A stretch of 64,000 nucleotides of DNA from NCBI GenBank assembly GCA_011033025.1, contig WFMF01000321.1, forward strand, positions 142,234 to 206,233. The letters are read 5' to 3'. The notes beneath the pieces were generated by a model, which saw nothing but the letters and a program-made list of their open reading frames with translations, was not told the origin of the DNA and ran no database searches. Numbering within the stretch: position 1 is the stretch's first letter; every line of letters begins with the position of its first letter. The DNA is from Beroe forskalii (taxonomy: Eukaryota > Ctenophora > Nuda > Beroida > Beroidae). Shown here one piece after another: positions 20,937 to 33,110 of this stretch. Position numbers and translations under genes: made by a program.

Positions 20937-21743
20937 AACATTTTAACCACTGGTGGCATTCATCAGATGATTGTGCTCCTTCATAAAATTGCATGTAACT
21001 TTAACCATGTTAATAACATCAACTTATAATGACTATGATAATCGGATTACTATGGAGTATGGATTGTGGATAAAAATAAACCAAAGAATCCCAGCCTGGC
21101 TAACATTGTAGACTGATACTGCGGTTAAGGTTGGTGATTTTAATGTGCCATTTTGCCAACTTCTGCACAATAACGTTAATTAATTGATAGTGATAATAGC
21201 TGGGTGGCACATTAAAGTTAGTAGTTACCATGGGATCATCAATATAATGGTTTCATTAGCTTCAGTCCAAACCTATTGCCTTTTGTCAATTTTCAAGATA
21301 TAAATATCCTGCGGTATCATGGCCATTCGAATTTTCAAAGCAGAAATTTTCAATATTTCGAGAAGTCACTTTTTCCTACAGGATAGGAGAGATATTATCA
21401 AATTTTCAAAATGAAACCCAAGAAAAATTCATCTGAATTATGCGAATAACTTTAAGATACTTAGATTAATCAGATAAGTTGCTTAGATATGTCATATCGT
21501 GTTCACATTTCACAAGCTGAAATTTGAGCAAAAACTAAAAGCCACAGAACAAAAAATTGCCTGCCCGCGGTATAGAATTGATGAGAAAAATATCAAATTT
21601 AGTTTGACGTGCAGTGCGTTGTGGAGCAGCAAGCAAGTACATTTCAAACAATCAACTGTACATAAAGTAACACCTGTGTTGTACTGCAATCACGATAATA
21701 TATCGAAATGATGCAACACAAGCTTAATAACAGTTCAACTCAC
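20937..21743. other. No gene recognised
   Basis: AT-rich flank upstream of the calmodulin-like gene. It could contain its promoter and 5' UTR, but no specific site stands out. Confidence 0.4.
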
Positions 21744-21844
21744 CAGTAACCGGGTGGATCAAGAGCAGCAGCTTAGCAAGGCATGAAAATGATGAGTCTG
21801 CAATGACCTGTCCCCCAGGCTTCTGTTTCTCAGTTTTCAATTCC
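21744..21844 (-). CDS. Isolated candidate exon
   Basis: On the minus strand a 101-nt segment sits between a good acceptor (TTTTCAG) and a good donor (ACTG/GTGAGT). Only one frame is open; it reads ELKTEKQKPGGQVIADSSFS and then CLAKLLLLIHPVTG. The end is faintly like the start of a hAT transposase dimerisation region (LLxLxLxIPxS), but that is weak. Its phase does not fit the calmodulin-like gene start. No neighbouring exon was identified. Confidence 0.3.
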
Positions 21845-22268
21845 CTGAAAAGTGGGAATGTGTTTGGTTCTTTATTAACTTTCCCGATACCCAAAATAGC
21901 ACTTTAAAGTGTTATTATCATCAAATTCTATGTTTCTAAAGTCGTTAGCAGTCGCACCTGTTATGAAATAGCTCAACGCGATGCGATATACGCTATTTAA
22001 ATAGGGTCATTTGTAATCATTATGTTACTCAGGTAGCCAAATCAGCCACTTCACGATCGCTTAAACATACTTAAATCAAACGTAATCTAGTTTAGCAATA
22101 TATGCTAGAGCAGTAAACAAATTCAATGAAAATAATAAATAAATGTCATTTTTAACAATTTCATGTTTCCATGGAGTTATTAATTGCAAATGACTCAATT
22201 GATATCTATCAGCTGAGCCATTCGCAGTACGTAAAGAGAAATTACACAGCGATCAATTATTAAGGTGT

Positions 22269-22300
22269 AGGGGGGGGGCGGGGGAGGGGGGGAAGGGTGG
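22269..22300 (+). repeat. G-run tract
   Basis: GGGGGGGGGCGGGGGAGGGG followed by further G-runs within about 32 bases. It has more than four G-runs and could form a G-quadruplex. Confidence 0.7.
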
Positions 22301-25300
22301 TTTTTTGTTGTTTCTGATAAAGGAGTTTTTCGGCTACCAGTAAGTTTTTACCTCATGAAAAATATTGTTCCTAGCCAAAGTTATGAATTGTGAACTTTTA
22401 ATAATTTTTTCAATAATTTATCGCCTCGTAAAATTTTTGAGGAAGACTTTCAGTTTTTTGTCCAAAGGGTAGGTTAAAATATAGGGCTTCAATCAGTGCA
22501 ATTAACAAATTATTATTTGCACGATTAATCCATGAACCAAACACTTAGATGGAGTATGGAACAAAACCACGAGATTCTACTGATGTGAGGATGTGTACTT
22601 CAGGGAATAGTTAAATACGGTATTTCTATCGGCGAATATTCCTTTCACGTGTCTACATTTTGCTTATGTCAAGAATTTGCCCAATATTTGACTCTAGTCC
22701 CTATATTATTCATTGACCATCGAGTTCAATCGAGTGTGTATCTTAATACAGAGTCTCCTTCAGTCTGCATTAATTCTTTTCATTATTCCTCACCATGTAA
22801 CAGCAGCATACATTCAATGGATTGTCAATTGAAAATCAATGAATTCAGTCCTCGGGAAATGATTTGGAATACTAATATATATGGCCTAAGAAGTAGCACA
22901 GTGCGTGAGAGGATGGATCTATTAATAGTCCCACATATCCAGACTTCTAGAAAATCGTGCAATATAATTATTAATTCCATAAAATAATTTTGGTTATAAA
23001 AACTGGACAAAGCCGAAGTCAATGATGATGATGCTTATTATTTGAACATTATGATACCTGCATGACACGAATATTAACCTTGATATTTACAAGCATCTAG
23101 CATTATCTCGACTCAGAATTATATCGACCTTCCTCAAATTACATCAAAGTCGTGATATATATTACGGACAGATTAATCGAGAAACACAAAAATAGCACGG
23201 ACATTTGAAGCTGACATAAATGGATGCATACTGACATTGGCCAGGGCTATTTCTGGTAAGATCATTGTTAGAATGATGATTCTTCAACACCTTAGATCCC
23301 AAAAATGATCAAAATACGAATTATATATCACGCCAACACATGGTAGAGTTTTCAAATGAGGCTACGAATGCAGGTAGGTAGGTACCTCGAAATCAAGAAT
23401 AAGATTAGTGAAGTAAGGAGTAAGGAATAGAAAGATCCATTTTGTGGAATTTTGAACACGACTGGTTTCATCTACTATTTCCATCTACCAAGTGTATCCA
23501 ATTCACTGAGAGAAGCACTTCGTGCCAGGACGATATGCCTGGCTGGAAGGAATAAGGGGTAAATTGGGTAGAAGGAGGAGCATGTAGGCCACATGTCCTA
23601 CAGAACAGGGGACAAGGCGTACTGTGATAGCTCCTGTTAATAGAGCACAACCATGGATTCAGAAATACAAGAAATACCAACTTCTGGAAACATTATAGTA
23701 TTTGATATTTTATTATTGTTATTTTGTTTGCCTGCCGGCAGTACCATGACAGAAGTTCAGTTAAATTTGCTGAGTATCAAGGGTGAGTCGTAGTGATATG
23801 GACATTCTTTGATCCAAGTTATAATTTCCATTAACTATTTCTAATGGGATATTTTCTAAGGGCCCTATAAGGCCCGGTTAAGTAACCCCCGGTTCTTCAT
23901 GAGCCACTTTTTAAAATCCTTAAGATGAGAAGTTTTGCCACTGTCTCACGAAACTAAATTCATCAGCAGGAACTCTCTGGTAATCGTTTAAATGAGATGA
24001 GAAGTCTTATCAAAGTCTTTTCAAACTTCAAAGTCTTATCAAAGTCTTATCAATGTCTTATCAATGTCTTATCAAAGTCTTATCAATGTCTTATCAATGT
24101 TCCAGAGTTGTTTTGTTATCATGTCTTTAAGCAGATACAGTTTTAACACTCAAAATTCCTTTAATCGCTCGACTAGGCAATCTGCATCATTAAGATAAAC
24201 AATGATGATGTCACGCTGGAAACATGGGAGTATCAAAACAAACTTGGCGTGAAATCATTAACCACATTCCTTCGAATCGGCAGCACTTGATTTAGATGAA
24301 ATCATACTTCTTATCTCTATTACGTTGGGAGGGTGTATGTGGTAGCAATTTAAAACCTCTCAGACCACGTACTGCACGTCTTGTCATGAAACCCGCTCTT
24401 TCTCTTTGATAAGCTCCGTTCATAACTCCGACTCTCAAATACTTCTCCATGACTTAATCCGCTGTGACATGAAATGTTTAATTTTCTCACAGCTTAATTA
24501 TTTTAATGAGCTTGCCGTTACATGGAAACACTGACATAGAAACACACATAATGCTCCGTATAAAAACACACAACGTATAAAATACAGCTACAGATCATGC
24601 ACCATTACATGAGCATAACGTTCAAATCTCTCTATCCTCGCTTACATAATATGACATCTACATCTCTTCTCTCTCTCATATTCGTTTAATATCTGTCTTA
24701 TAAACGGAGTCAGAGTGCAACCTGAGGAGGGGAGAAGTGCACGCCAACACTCAGGAGAGGAGGAGTGACAGATCGTCCTAACACACGCCACCAACTACTG
24801 ATCCTTGCTCCGATTATTGATTACTATTGGACGCGTATATAAAATATAATCCAACGCTCTCTCTCCCTCCTGAGTTGTGAGCTTTATAGTCTAGATTATA
24901 TATGTGTGATCGTGCGTGTGTCTGTCGCATTGTTTTAGTTTACAGAACTTCTCAGCAGCGTGACACTGCTCGAGCGTGACACTTCGTCTCCTCCTTCTCT
25001 CTCCCTGGAGGCCTGCCTGCCATCAGCTTGCTGATTTATTACAGTTTTCTCTCTGCCCACCTCGCGAGTTGTTTACGTTCATCGCTCTCTCACACTGCAA
25101 CGTGGACAAGAAGAGAACTTGCTTACAACGTAGCTCCAGCGTCGTGAGGAGGGAAGCTTGTTTTAACAGCACGAATTTGACATAATATCATAATTCGCAC
25201 GTCAATTTGTACTGATCTGACAGCACACGAGACACGAAGTTTTTCAATTTCTTCCATTTGCTTGCTACATCTCACTGATTTGCCGACTGTTTTTTCTCTG

Positions 25301-25434
25301 CGTTGATTTAATTGAAAAAAAAGACGTCAAGACATCTCAATATCATATACTGAGCCTGAGACGAGGAACCCTTGATATACCCATTGAGACATTCTGAGAC
25401 TCCCTAGCTGCGACAAATCTCTCGCGGAGATAAT
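22301..25434. other. Intergenic DNA upstream of the 25.4-kb gene
   Basis: No gene recognised. Small direct and inverted repeats occur, including a fragment GGGCCCTATAAGGCCCGGTT near 23860 that matches the motif of the element at 28.2 kb, and a 12-bp tandem repeat at 24003. The last 500 bases are rich in CTCTC runs and should hold the promoter and 5' UTR of the next gene. Confidence 0.4.
24003..24112. repeat. 12-bp tandem repeat
   Basis: About eight units of AAAGTCTTATCA or AATGTCTTATCA in a row. Confidence 0.8.
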
Positions 25435-28400
25435 ATGACAGTTCGAGTGAGACCAGTTCCTGTGGAAGAAAGACTGAAAAAGTGGAATTTTCCCCTGTAC
25501 CCAGTCAACAGAAGAGTGGAAGTGAAGCACAAGCATGTTGGGATACCAGTCATTGAAGGTAAGTTAACAGAGGGTTGAAGTGAAGCACTAACATGTTGGG
25601 ATACCAGTCATTGAAGGTAAGTTAACAGAGGGGTTGAAGTGAAGCACAAACATTTTAGGATACCAGTCATTGGATGGGTCAATGTTAGCACTTGGTAGGG
25701 GCTGCAATTATTTAAGTTCGGGCAAATTATCACTCGACTCCCTTCTGGCGCTGATCGGCGCTCAATCAGCGTGTACCAGGGATCGGCAGGTGGCAGCATC
25801 GCCTAAAGGCGCCGATTAACACAAGTGCAAAATGGGCAAACATCAATCGGCAGATATCGGCGAGTGTCAGTACTTATTTGCGCCGATCAATATGGATTAG
25901 TGCCGATCAGCGCCGAGTCAGTGATTTGGAAGATTGCTCATTCGAGGAAATTTAGTGACCTGAGATAGGAAATCATGCCTTTGGAACCAATGTCCACTAT
26001 AAACCAGCGTTCAATCCATGCCATGACAGTATGTGCTCATGCTTTATTATGCGCGTCACATTAATGCCATCTTTCATGACAAGCTCTACGTCCTATTCTG
26101 ATCTATCGGAGAAATTGAAAATCTCTGCGTGATCAACAACGTCGTGTTATTTGCTGGCATCGACATATCAAATTATGTTAGCATGATGTTTCTTTTGTGA
26201 CTTATCATTGTATCGTCCTTGCTAACCAGTGCTAAAAGTAAATATATAAAGGCACTCTTATGAAGGCATTTTTGAAGCACCTTGACAAAAAATTGCAAGC
26301 AATCAAAGTATATCACTGAACGCAAATGCTTATCTCATTGCTTTGATATTCCGTTGTATTTCGTTCGGGTCGTCATCTTTCTGAGCTTTATTAAGTGTGC
26401 GATGATGACTATAGTCACTGCAGAGGGTCCTTTGAACGACATTGACTCATTCGGCATTTCACCAAGTGGAATAGAATCGCAAGGTAGACAAAGTAGAGCA
26501 TTACCACATTTATAATAAAAATGACCAATTATGAGGGAGCAAAGATTATTCTATCGTCAAAAAAACCAAATGTTTGTTATTGATAACTTTTTGCCAGACG
26601 GCATTGAACTAAACGACACTTCACTTCTCTGTCCAGTCCCTAACTTTAACTCTATTCCCTAACTAAACCGAAAGTCTCACACCAGTCCAAACACATATTT
26701 TTGAGTGGAAAAACGTTCCTTCAGTGGTCACGCACCGCATGAAACTTCCCAATCTACAACTAGCCTCAACTTCCCTTGTTATAATTTCATTCAGACTATG
26801 AAATGACTCATCCTCCATTTCTATGTGCTATTTAAAAGCTTTTAAAATAATGCTATCTTTGTAATTTCACCACCAGATTCTTGTCTGATTGTGCACGATA
26901 TTATTATTATCACAAAGATGATATCATGATCACATCGTCCACGTGACCACACCGGCAGACTCCATTGCATTCCCCTTTGTTACTGATCAAGATAGCTCTG
27001 AACTTGACTTAGATAAAAAGGTGTCTACCGAGAACCAAGAGAGCTCTGCTGGAGCATATAATTATCATTGTCACAAAATATCTTGTAGCTGACCTAAAAT
27101 ATACGTTTTGACATAATTATTTTTTGACATCGGCAGTGACTGTTGTTGCTTACTACTGCTGCAGATCAAATATACGCATTATAAATTGGCCCGTTACCAA
27201 AAACTAATTTGATTTTCAAACATCAGTAGATGTTTATGGTATCCTAAAATTTGAGCACCAAGTCAACTTAACATGTCCCGAAAGTCTCACGTCATTAAGT
27301 ATTTTAGTTGCTGTACAAACCAAGTCTAAAGATTTGGAATTTGTGACGTAGCCGGTCAATTATTAATGCTTCTAGCTTAATATTGATCAATATATTTGTT
27401 CCTTTGACATGTACGAACTCTGCACAGCACTCTAGATCCTTATGAAATCACTTCAACGCAGTCCCAATATATTACAGAACAGTAATTGTTTCCGAGTGTA
27501 GCGATTATCATCACAAAAACACATTCTTGTACCTTTGATTCCCATCCGGTCCGATGCCCAGCTGCCACATCAGCATGATCCGGGGCCGCCACTTAAATAT
27601 AATGCAGTATTCATTAAACTGCAAAACAAACTTCTTATTAAAGCACGACTATATGATCAAGCGAGAGAGTGATTCAGACAATTAAAGTAGTGCTGCAGTG
27701 CTATCCTTCTTAACTTTAAAAAGCGGTGTGCGGTGGTTTTCATGATAAGAATATCGTTTAACAACATGCACTGACTTTTAATGCTGCTCGTTGTTTTGTG
27801 TACTCTGTACTGCGCGCGGATATACGTGTAGCTGTCTCAATGCAGTATTCCTTGCGTTTTTATCACATATTCTACATATTTGCCACACACTTTCACTTAC
27901 AACTAGACACGATTATATGTTGGTAGTTGTCGCGAGGCTAGCGGTGTCTCTGAATTTCTGAATTGACATTAATGTACATTAACAACAGAAGGAATGAACC
28001 AATACCCACGCAGTCTTGCACGCCTCCCATGCAGAAACAGTTTAGAGGTTAAAAGTTGTTCATGGGTTTTGTTGGTGGTCTGTGGTCCTCGATTTTTGTT
28101 CGTATAGGATGTCTGTGTAAATTTGATAATGTGATTTTAGATTTGTGTTGAGTGTAACAAACCTCATATCGGCCCTTATTCAAGCGGCTTTTTAATTTTA
28201 TCTGGCCTTTAGTTTAGCTGACCCTCTGGAATCTGGACCAAAATCTTAGTGCATTTGGTTCTAAAGGGCCGGTTAAATTAAGTAAACGGTCGATGAGGTA
28301 AGTAAAGTTATAAGTAAAGTCGGAAAAATCTGCTGGTATTACAACCGGAGTAGCAATTTCTATAGAAAATTTAATTTTGGTCATTCAGTAAATGGAAAAT

Positions 28401-31400
28401 TTTGGCCAGTGAAGAAACTCGATTAGGGATTCTTTTGAATGGTTTAAAAAGGCTAATGGTTTTCATGTAAAACAAATGAGAGTTGCAAAATCTTAATTTT
28501 CAAATGACATTAAACCCCGGAAGGAAGAAGGAAGATCGACTTAACCAGCGGATTACATGATTACCTTATTGGTCTTTATTTAGCCGGCCTTTTTTAACCG
28601 GCCCTATGGACAAAAATCGAATCATTTTTGAACCATTTTAACCGGCCCCTTGGACAAAAATTTTTGAAGCAGTTGCCAAAACGAGAAAATTTTGCTCAAG
28701 AATAGCCACAAAAACCAACGTTCACTAAGTAAATTGTATCAAAAAACTCAAATACTGGTCTAATATCATGATTTAGGTCATTATCAGCTGTGTTATATTA
28801 GGACGGTCAAATGAATTAGCCAGTACACAAGCCAAGTACCAAAAGTTTCAGTTGACCTCAATCAACTGGCCTTTAATTTAATCGGCCCCATTTTAACCGG
28901 CCATTTTTTAACCGGCCCTTTGGACAAAAATCTCAAAGTTGTTTTTGTCCTTAAAGGGATGGTAAAGTTTTCAGATGCAAATTTCTAATTTTATCTTATT
29001 CCGGTAAAAATAGCTACTTCATGACCTCTAATAAGGTTCTACACGTTTGTTTGTACAAACACGCCCTGGAATAAGTCAATTAAGGCTGCCATTTGTGCTC
29101 TGAAAAGGCACATGGATGTTATGAGGTTATCATGTGAAACTCATTGGTTTTTAACATTAATTAGATATGGATTATGGTTCCCCAATCAATTTTGGACATG
29201 CCAAATATTATTTTGTTGCATACACATATGTGGTTCCGCCATAATGATGCAATTCATGAGCGTGATATCACATTAGATCATATTGAAAGGTGGACCCCAT
29301 GCCTTCTCGGCTTGCGGTTATGTATATTGTATGATAAATTTCCCGTTACAAATCTATTAATTAGTGGTCACAGGGCGCATATTGTGGAATGAAACACATC
29401 ACATACTTGTCGATATGATATTCCGGTAACATTCAGGCTAAAATAAACAAAATCTATTTTTGAGCCAAAAACTACACCATCCCTTTAAGGGGCGGTTAAA
29501 TAAGGGCCAATAAGGTATAGTATTTGTGCCATGCAAAATACGGATTGATTTGGCACTGCAATTCATGACAAAATCAAAAAAATCTTGATTTTATTAAGAA
29601 ATTCTTATTGTGTTTTGAAAATGGCCCACTGGAATCTGCAGTATTTTCTTGTAATGAAATACAATGTTTTAACTTTTCCCTGCAGTTGCTTTATTCCAGG
29701 ACGTAAGCTACGAGTAGAGGGGAGGGAGGAGTGTTTTGTGTGTAGGAAACCCCGGTCTACCAGCGCAGTGAACAACACCCTGATCCTCAGTAACCCCAAC
29801 TTCCTGCTCTATCCTCACCAGAGGTAATAACTGAAACAACACTCATCAAACAACACTCATCACACTGCTCTATCCTCACCAGAAGTAACTGAAACAACAT
29901 TCATCAAACTGCTCTATCCGCAATACAGTAAACGACCGAGTTCAGGTTCTTAGCCGAGGCCGAGGCCGAGTTTGCATCGTCAAGGCCGGAGCCGAGGCCG
30001 AGACCGAGGTCGAGGCCGAGTTCGGCCGAGTTCATATATCTTTCGTGAAGCTACAATTTAATATTGCAATGACTTTCTGTAAAAGCTATTTCAAAAGAAT
30101 CTTATGCCAATGAAATCGGTTAAATTTGATAAATTTCTTATATTAAATTTCAATCCAGAGAAAATTTTAGCTTTTTTTGGCCCTAAAATTCAGTTTAAGT
30201 TTTGAAATAACACATAAGATTCTGGCAATTTGCTAGGTATAAAACTCGGCGAAATGAAGCAAAATTTGGCCGAGACCGAGGCCGAGTTTGAAAAAAAGGG
30301 CCGATTTTGGCCGAGGCCGAGGCCGAGTACTCGGTCGTTTACTGCGAATATATGACTAGAATTGTATATAATGTTGATGAATGATTATGATTGTGAAAAA
30401 AGAAGGTACGGAAATACGAAATATCAATTAAAAGAAATCAAAATTATCTGAATTTGCTAAATATGACAGCACTGGGTTAGTGTTTTTTTTGTCGGAATGA
30501 TACTCACCTGAAGTGCTTGTCAGTTCATTTCATGATGAGCTGCAGGTCATACAATCCGATGGTGATATCTGATCAGCTTTTTATTGACGACTAACGTACT
30601 AACAAACACCGGCAGTCATGTTCATGATTGGCCATCTTGCTGGACCTAGATAGAAATTATAGTTTAACATTGATAGCTTTATAATCATAAAAACAAAAAA
30701 GTAGAAGAATGTATGGTCAATGGAATCAGGTATGCATATTTCAGAATGATTAATTGCCAAATATGGTTATAACCCAGAAAATTGTCAGATTCATTAACTA
30801 TAGAACTATTGCCTTTCATGGCTAGTGAACATTGGTTTTGCAACAGGTTCAACGAGAGCAGGCCGCAGAGCAGGAAGGACAGCCGGCCCCGCAGACTGAC
30901 AGTAGACGGCAGACAGACGCCCCTGGCGATGGAATGCTGGCAGACCAACCTCAAGAACCACTCCCTCAACCAGATGCAGACCACGCCCACCCCCGTCACC
31001 CCAGTGACGTACGGGGGTGGTAACCATGGCAACCAGGGCGGTGCCAGTCATGTCATACAGTTTGGAACCTTTATCAGTCGGGTAGGCACGCCTAACAGTC
31101 AGAGTAACGGGCCGAAGAGATCGGGCCATGAGCCGCAGCCGAGTGCGGGGAGACCGCCCCCAGCCAGGCCCTCCACTCCCAGCAACCAGAGCACTCCCAC
31201 AACCCCCAATAACACAGTGACACGGACTGTCATAGAGGACAAGGGCTACAACCTCAACAGAACCAACAGTCTTCCCATTCTTCTCGAGAAGAAATCTGTG
31301 GAGATAAAACCGAGATACGAGCCGAAAAGTAAGGAAAATGAGACTTGCAGTTGCATGAACTAATTCACATGAACATGGAATACAGCCATTGTCTTAACGC

Positions 31401-31884
31401 AGAATATTCAATTGTTTCAGAATTCTTATTAACACCCTTTTAAACTTTCAGAGCCGTTGAAGAAACGGATACAGCCACCTGTGGAAGCGATAGAGCCAGA
31501 GAAAACAGTCCCCGTGCCGGAGTCAGAGGCCATCGCGGCAGAAAAGGATGGGAAAATCCCACAGTACCCAGAGAAATCGGTAAGAACACCAATATTCCGA
31601 TCATTTACCAGTGATGGATGGACATGGGCATCCAGAAAATTTATCTTACTTCTAAAACTAATACAATTTGACAAATTTCTAAATTATTGTCTTTTACCCA
31701 GTCAAACTTTAGGTACATTACAACACTTGATCTTAACATGAAGCAGTCTATACCCCAGGCTATGAGGGACAAGCTAATCGACCACAACATATCCGTTACC
31801 ATAACAGACAAGAGGACGAGGTCAGTGGTGAGGGCCTCTAGTGCTTCATCACTCAGGACAAAAGCAGCTTCACTCTACATATGA
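25435..31884 (+). CDS. Unknown protein, 346 aa, five exons
   Basis: Exons 25435-25558, 29700-29823, 30847-31328, 31452-31579 and 31702-31884 join with perfectly consistent phases to 1041 nt ending in TGA. The start is MTVRVRPVPVEERLKKWNFP. A conserved-looking stretch VEGREECFVCRKPRS (one CxxC pair, residues 53 and 56) spans exon 2. The middle is disordered, Pro/Thr/Ser/Asn-rich (TPTPVTPVTYGGG, ARPSTPSNQSTPTTP). The C-terminal exon (QAMRDKLIDHNISVTITDKR) looks folded. There is no signal peptide or membrane helix, so a cytosolic or nuclear protein is likely. I do not recognise the family. Introns 1 and 2 hold TIR elements. The donor of exon 1 and the stop codon are both embedded in tandem repeats. 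Confidence 0.8.
25502..25671 (+). repeat. 58-bp tandem repeat containing the exon 1 donor
   Basis: The last 42 bases of exon 1 plus the donor and first intron bases (CCAGTCATTGAAG/GTAAGTT) are followed by a second copy with donor exactly 58 bases downstream (25559 and 25617) and by a third, more diverged copy that has lost the donor. The extra copies are intronic: using the second donor would bring in-frame stop GTA AGT TAA. Confidence 0.9.
25740..25925. repeat. GCCGATC-rich cluster
   Basis: CGCCGATC or its complement occurs repeatedly in both orientations among AT-rich DNA inside intron 1. It resembles the internally repetitive elements elsewhere, but clear ends are missing. Confidence 0.4.
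25926..28161. other. Intron 1 sequence, no feature recognised
   Basis: AT-rich intronic DNA of the 25.4-kb gene. The frame at 26282-26515 (+) has no support. I see no exon or clear repeat. Confidence 0.4.
28162..29518. mobile_element. TIR element filled with TTTAACCGGCCC motifs
   Basis: The ends are inverted: GGCCCTTATTCAAGCGGC near 28171 faces AACCGCC/AATAAGGGCC near 29492-29508. Between them TTTAACCGGCCC and its complement occur about ten times, often followed by TTTGGACAAAAAT. A second TIR unit (28951-29488) is nested in it. There is no transposase. It lies in intron 1 of the 25.4-kb gene; a fragment of the same family is near 23.87 kb. Confidence 0.65.
28951..29488. mobile_element. Nested MITE flanked by TTAA
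   Basis: TTAA at 28951-28954 is followed by AGGGATGGTAAAGTTTT. At the other end AAAACTACACCATCCCT is followed by TTAA at 29485-29488. The body is 530 bp. TTAA duplication is the hallmark of piggyBac elements; the same bases also allow a TA duplication (Tc1/mariner), so the superfamily is open. The 72-residue frame inside is not a transposase that I recognise. Confidence 0.7.
29926..30344. mobile_element. MITE with GGCCGAG repeats
   Basis: Perfect 16-bp terminal inverted repeats CAGTAAACGACCGAGT at 29926-29941 and 30329-30344 bound a 419-bp element. Beside each end lie clusters of GGCCGAGGCCGAG. The termini begin with CAG as in many hAT elements, but the flanks are not a clean 8-bp duplication. 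It sits in intron 2 of the 25.4-kb gene. Confidence 0.8.
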
Positions 31885-32015
31885 AGGTGCTTATCTCTAC
31901 ATATGAAGGTGCTTATCTCTACATATGAAGGTGCTTATCTCTACATAATATGAAGGTGCTTATCTCTACATAAGAAGGTGCTTATCTCTACATATGAAGG
32001 TCCTTATCTTTACAG
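31866..32015 (+). repeat. 22-bp tandem repeat starting at the stop codon
   Basis: About six units of CTCTACATATGAAGGTGCTT start at the final codons of the gene (TAC ATA TGA). The first unit is coding; the others form the beginning of the 3' UTR. Confidence 0.9.
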
Positions 32016-32389
32016 ATCAGAAGATCCGCAGCTACTCCTCTCTAAAACGTGAATGGAGACGTGCTTATCAATTTATCCGAAGTTTCAGGGCGTGAATTTG
32101 CATTATCGATGGTGACTGCCTATTTGAAGATAGCAAATGGTATGAGCGGAATCTAAGTTTACACTGACAGAAAAAGTAGACAAGACTGATTGTTCGATAT
32201 TTGAGTAGAATGATGAACACTTGAACAGAGTGGCCAGTGCCTAAGTAAGTTGCAAATAATAAAGAGTCAAGGACGACTTATTATCAATCGCTATTAGTAA
32301 TGTTGCGAAGAAGAGAAGATTTGCTTCAGGGAAAATTATTCAACAGGAGTTTTTGTACTGACAGTGCTCAATGAATTATCAATATAGGA

Positions 32390-33100
32390 ATATTGTATTA
32401 AATGTATCTTTTAGGCTAAAACCACAGGTACTGATAACACTTCCACGTGATCAAAGGAACTTCCTCTAAAGTAATCATAATAATATCATAGTATTATGCA
32501 ATCATGATATTGACAAGATTTGAAGTGATTACTGTTTTAGTGACCACAAATAGTCCTAATTCTTTGTCCAGTCCTAATTCTTTGTCCAGTCCTAATTCTT
32601 TAGTAGCGTAGTGTATTCAATGAAGAGATAGTAGATTAAAATGATAGAAAACTACTGCATAACATGAATTTAAAAGTATAAAAATAATTAAATCGTATAC
32701 AATAGCAGGAAGAAGGGGTGTTAAAAACCAAACATTTACAAACAAAATTTTCTAACTTTAGCAAATTTAATACATTAAAAATGAACAGAATTGATTAAAC
32801 AAGGTATTAAAAATATTTTTAATTAACGTCCAAGCAGGTGCCATGAGATATCATGTGATGAGAAAATACCAAAATCAGGGAATAAACGCTCAGTTATAAT
32901 TCAATAATCAATAGTCATAATACTGATAACTGAGTAGATAAAATCTAATAAATAGAAAGGCCCAATTCAAAAGTTACAGAAACAGCTAAGATCACCAATT
33001 AATACTAATAGGTATAGGTGATTCCATATAAAATTTAGAGCTACAGTCCTTTTTGAACTTTGAATCGGAATGCATAAAATTATAACAAATTTAAAAAGAA
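32390..33100. repeat. Duplicated 3' flank of F-box gene, copy 1
   Basis: Matches in order with 34680-35340 and 41820-42330: GGCTAAAACCACAGGTACTG, ACACTTCC..GTGATCAAAGGAA, CTCTAAAGTAATCA, TTCAATGAAGAGATAGTAGA and AACAAAATTT. It is the downstream flank of the broken F-box gene and shows that the duplication covered more than the coding region. Confidence 0.6.
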
Positions 33101-33110
33101 AACAGTGAAA

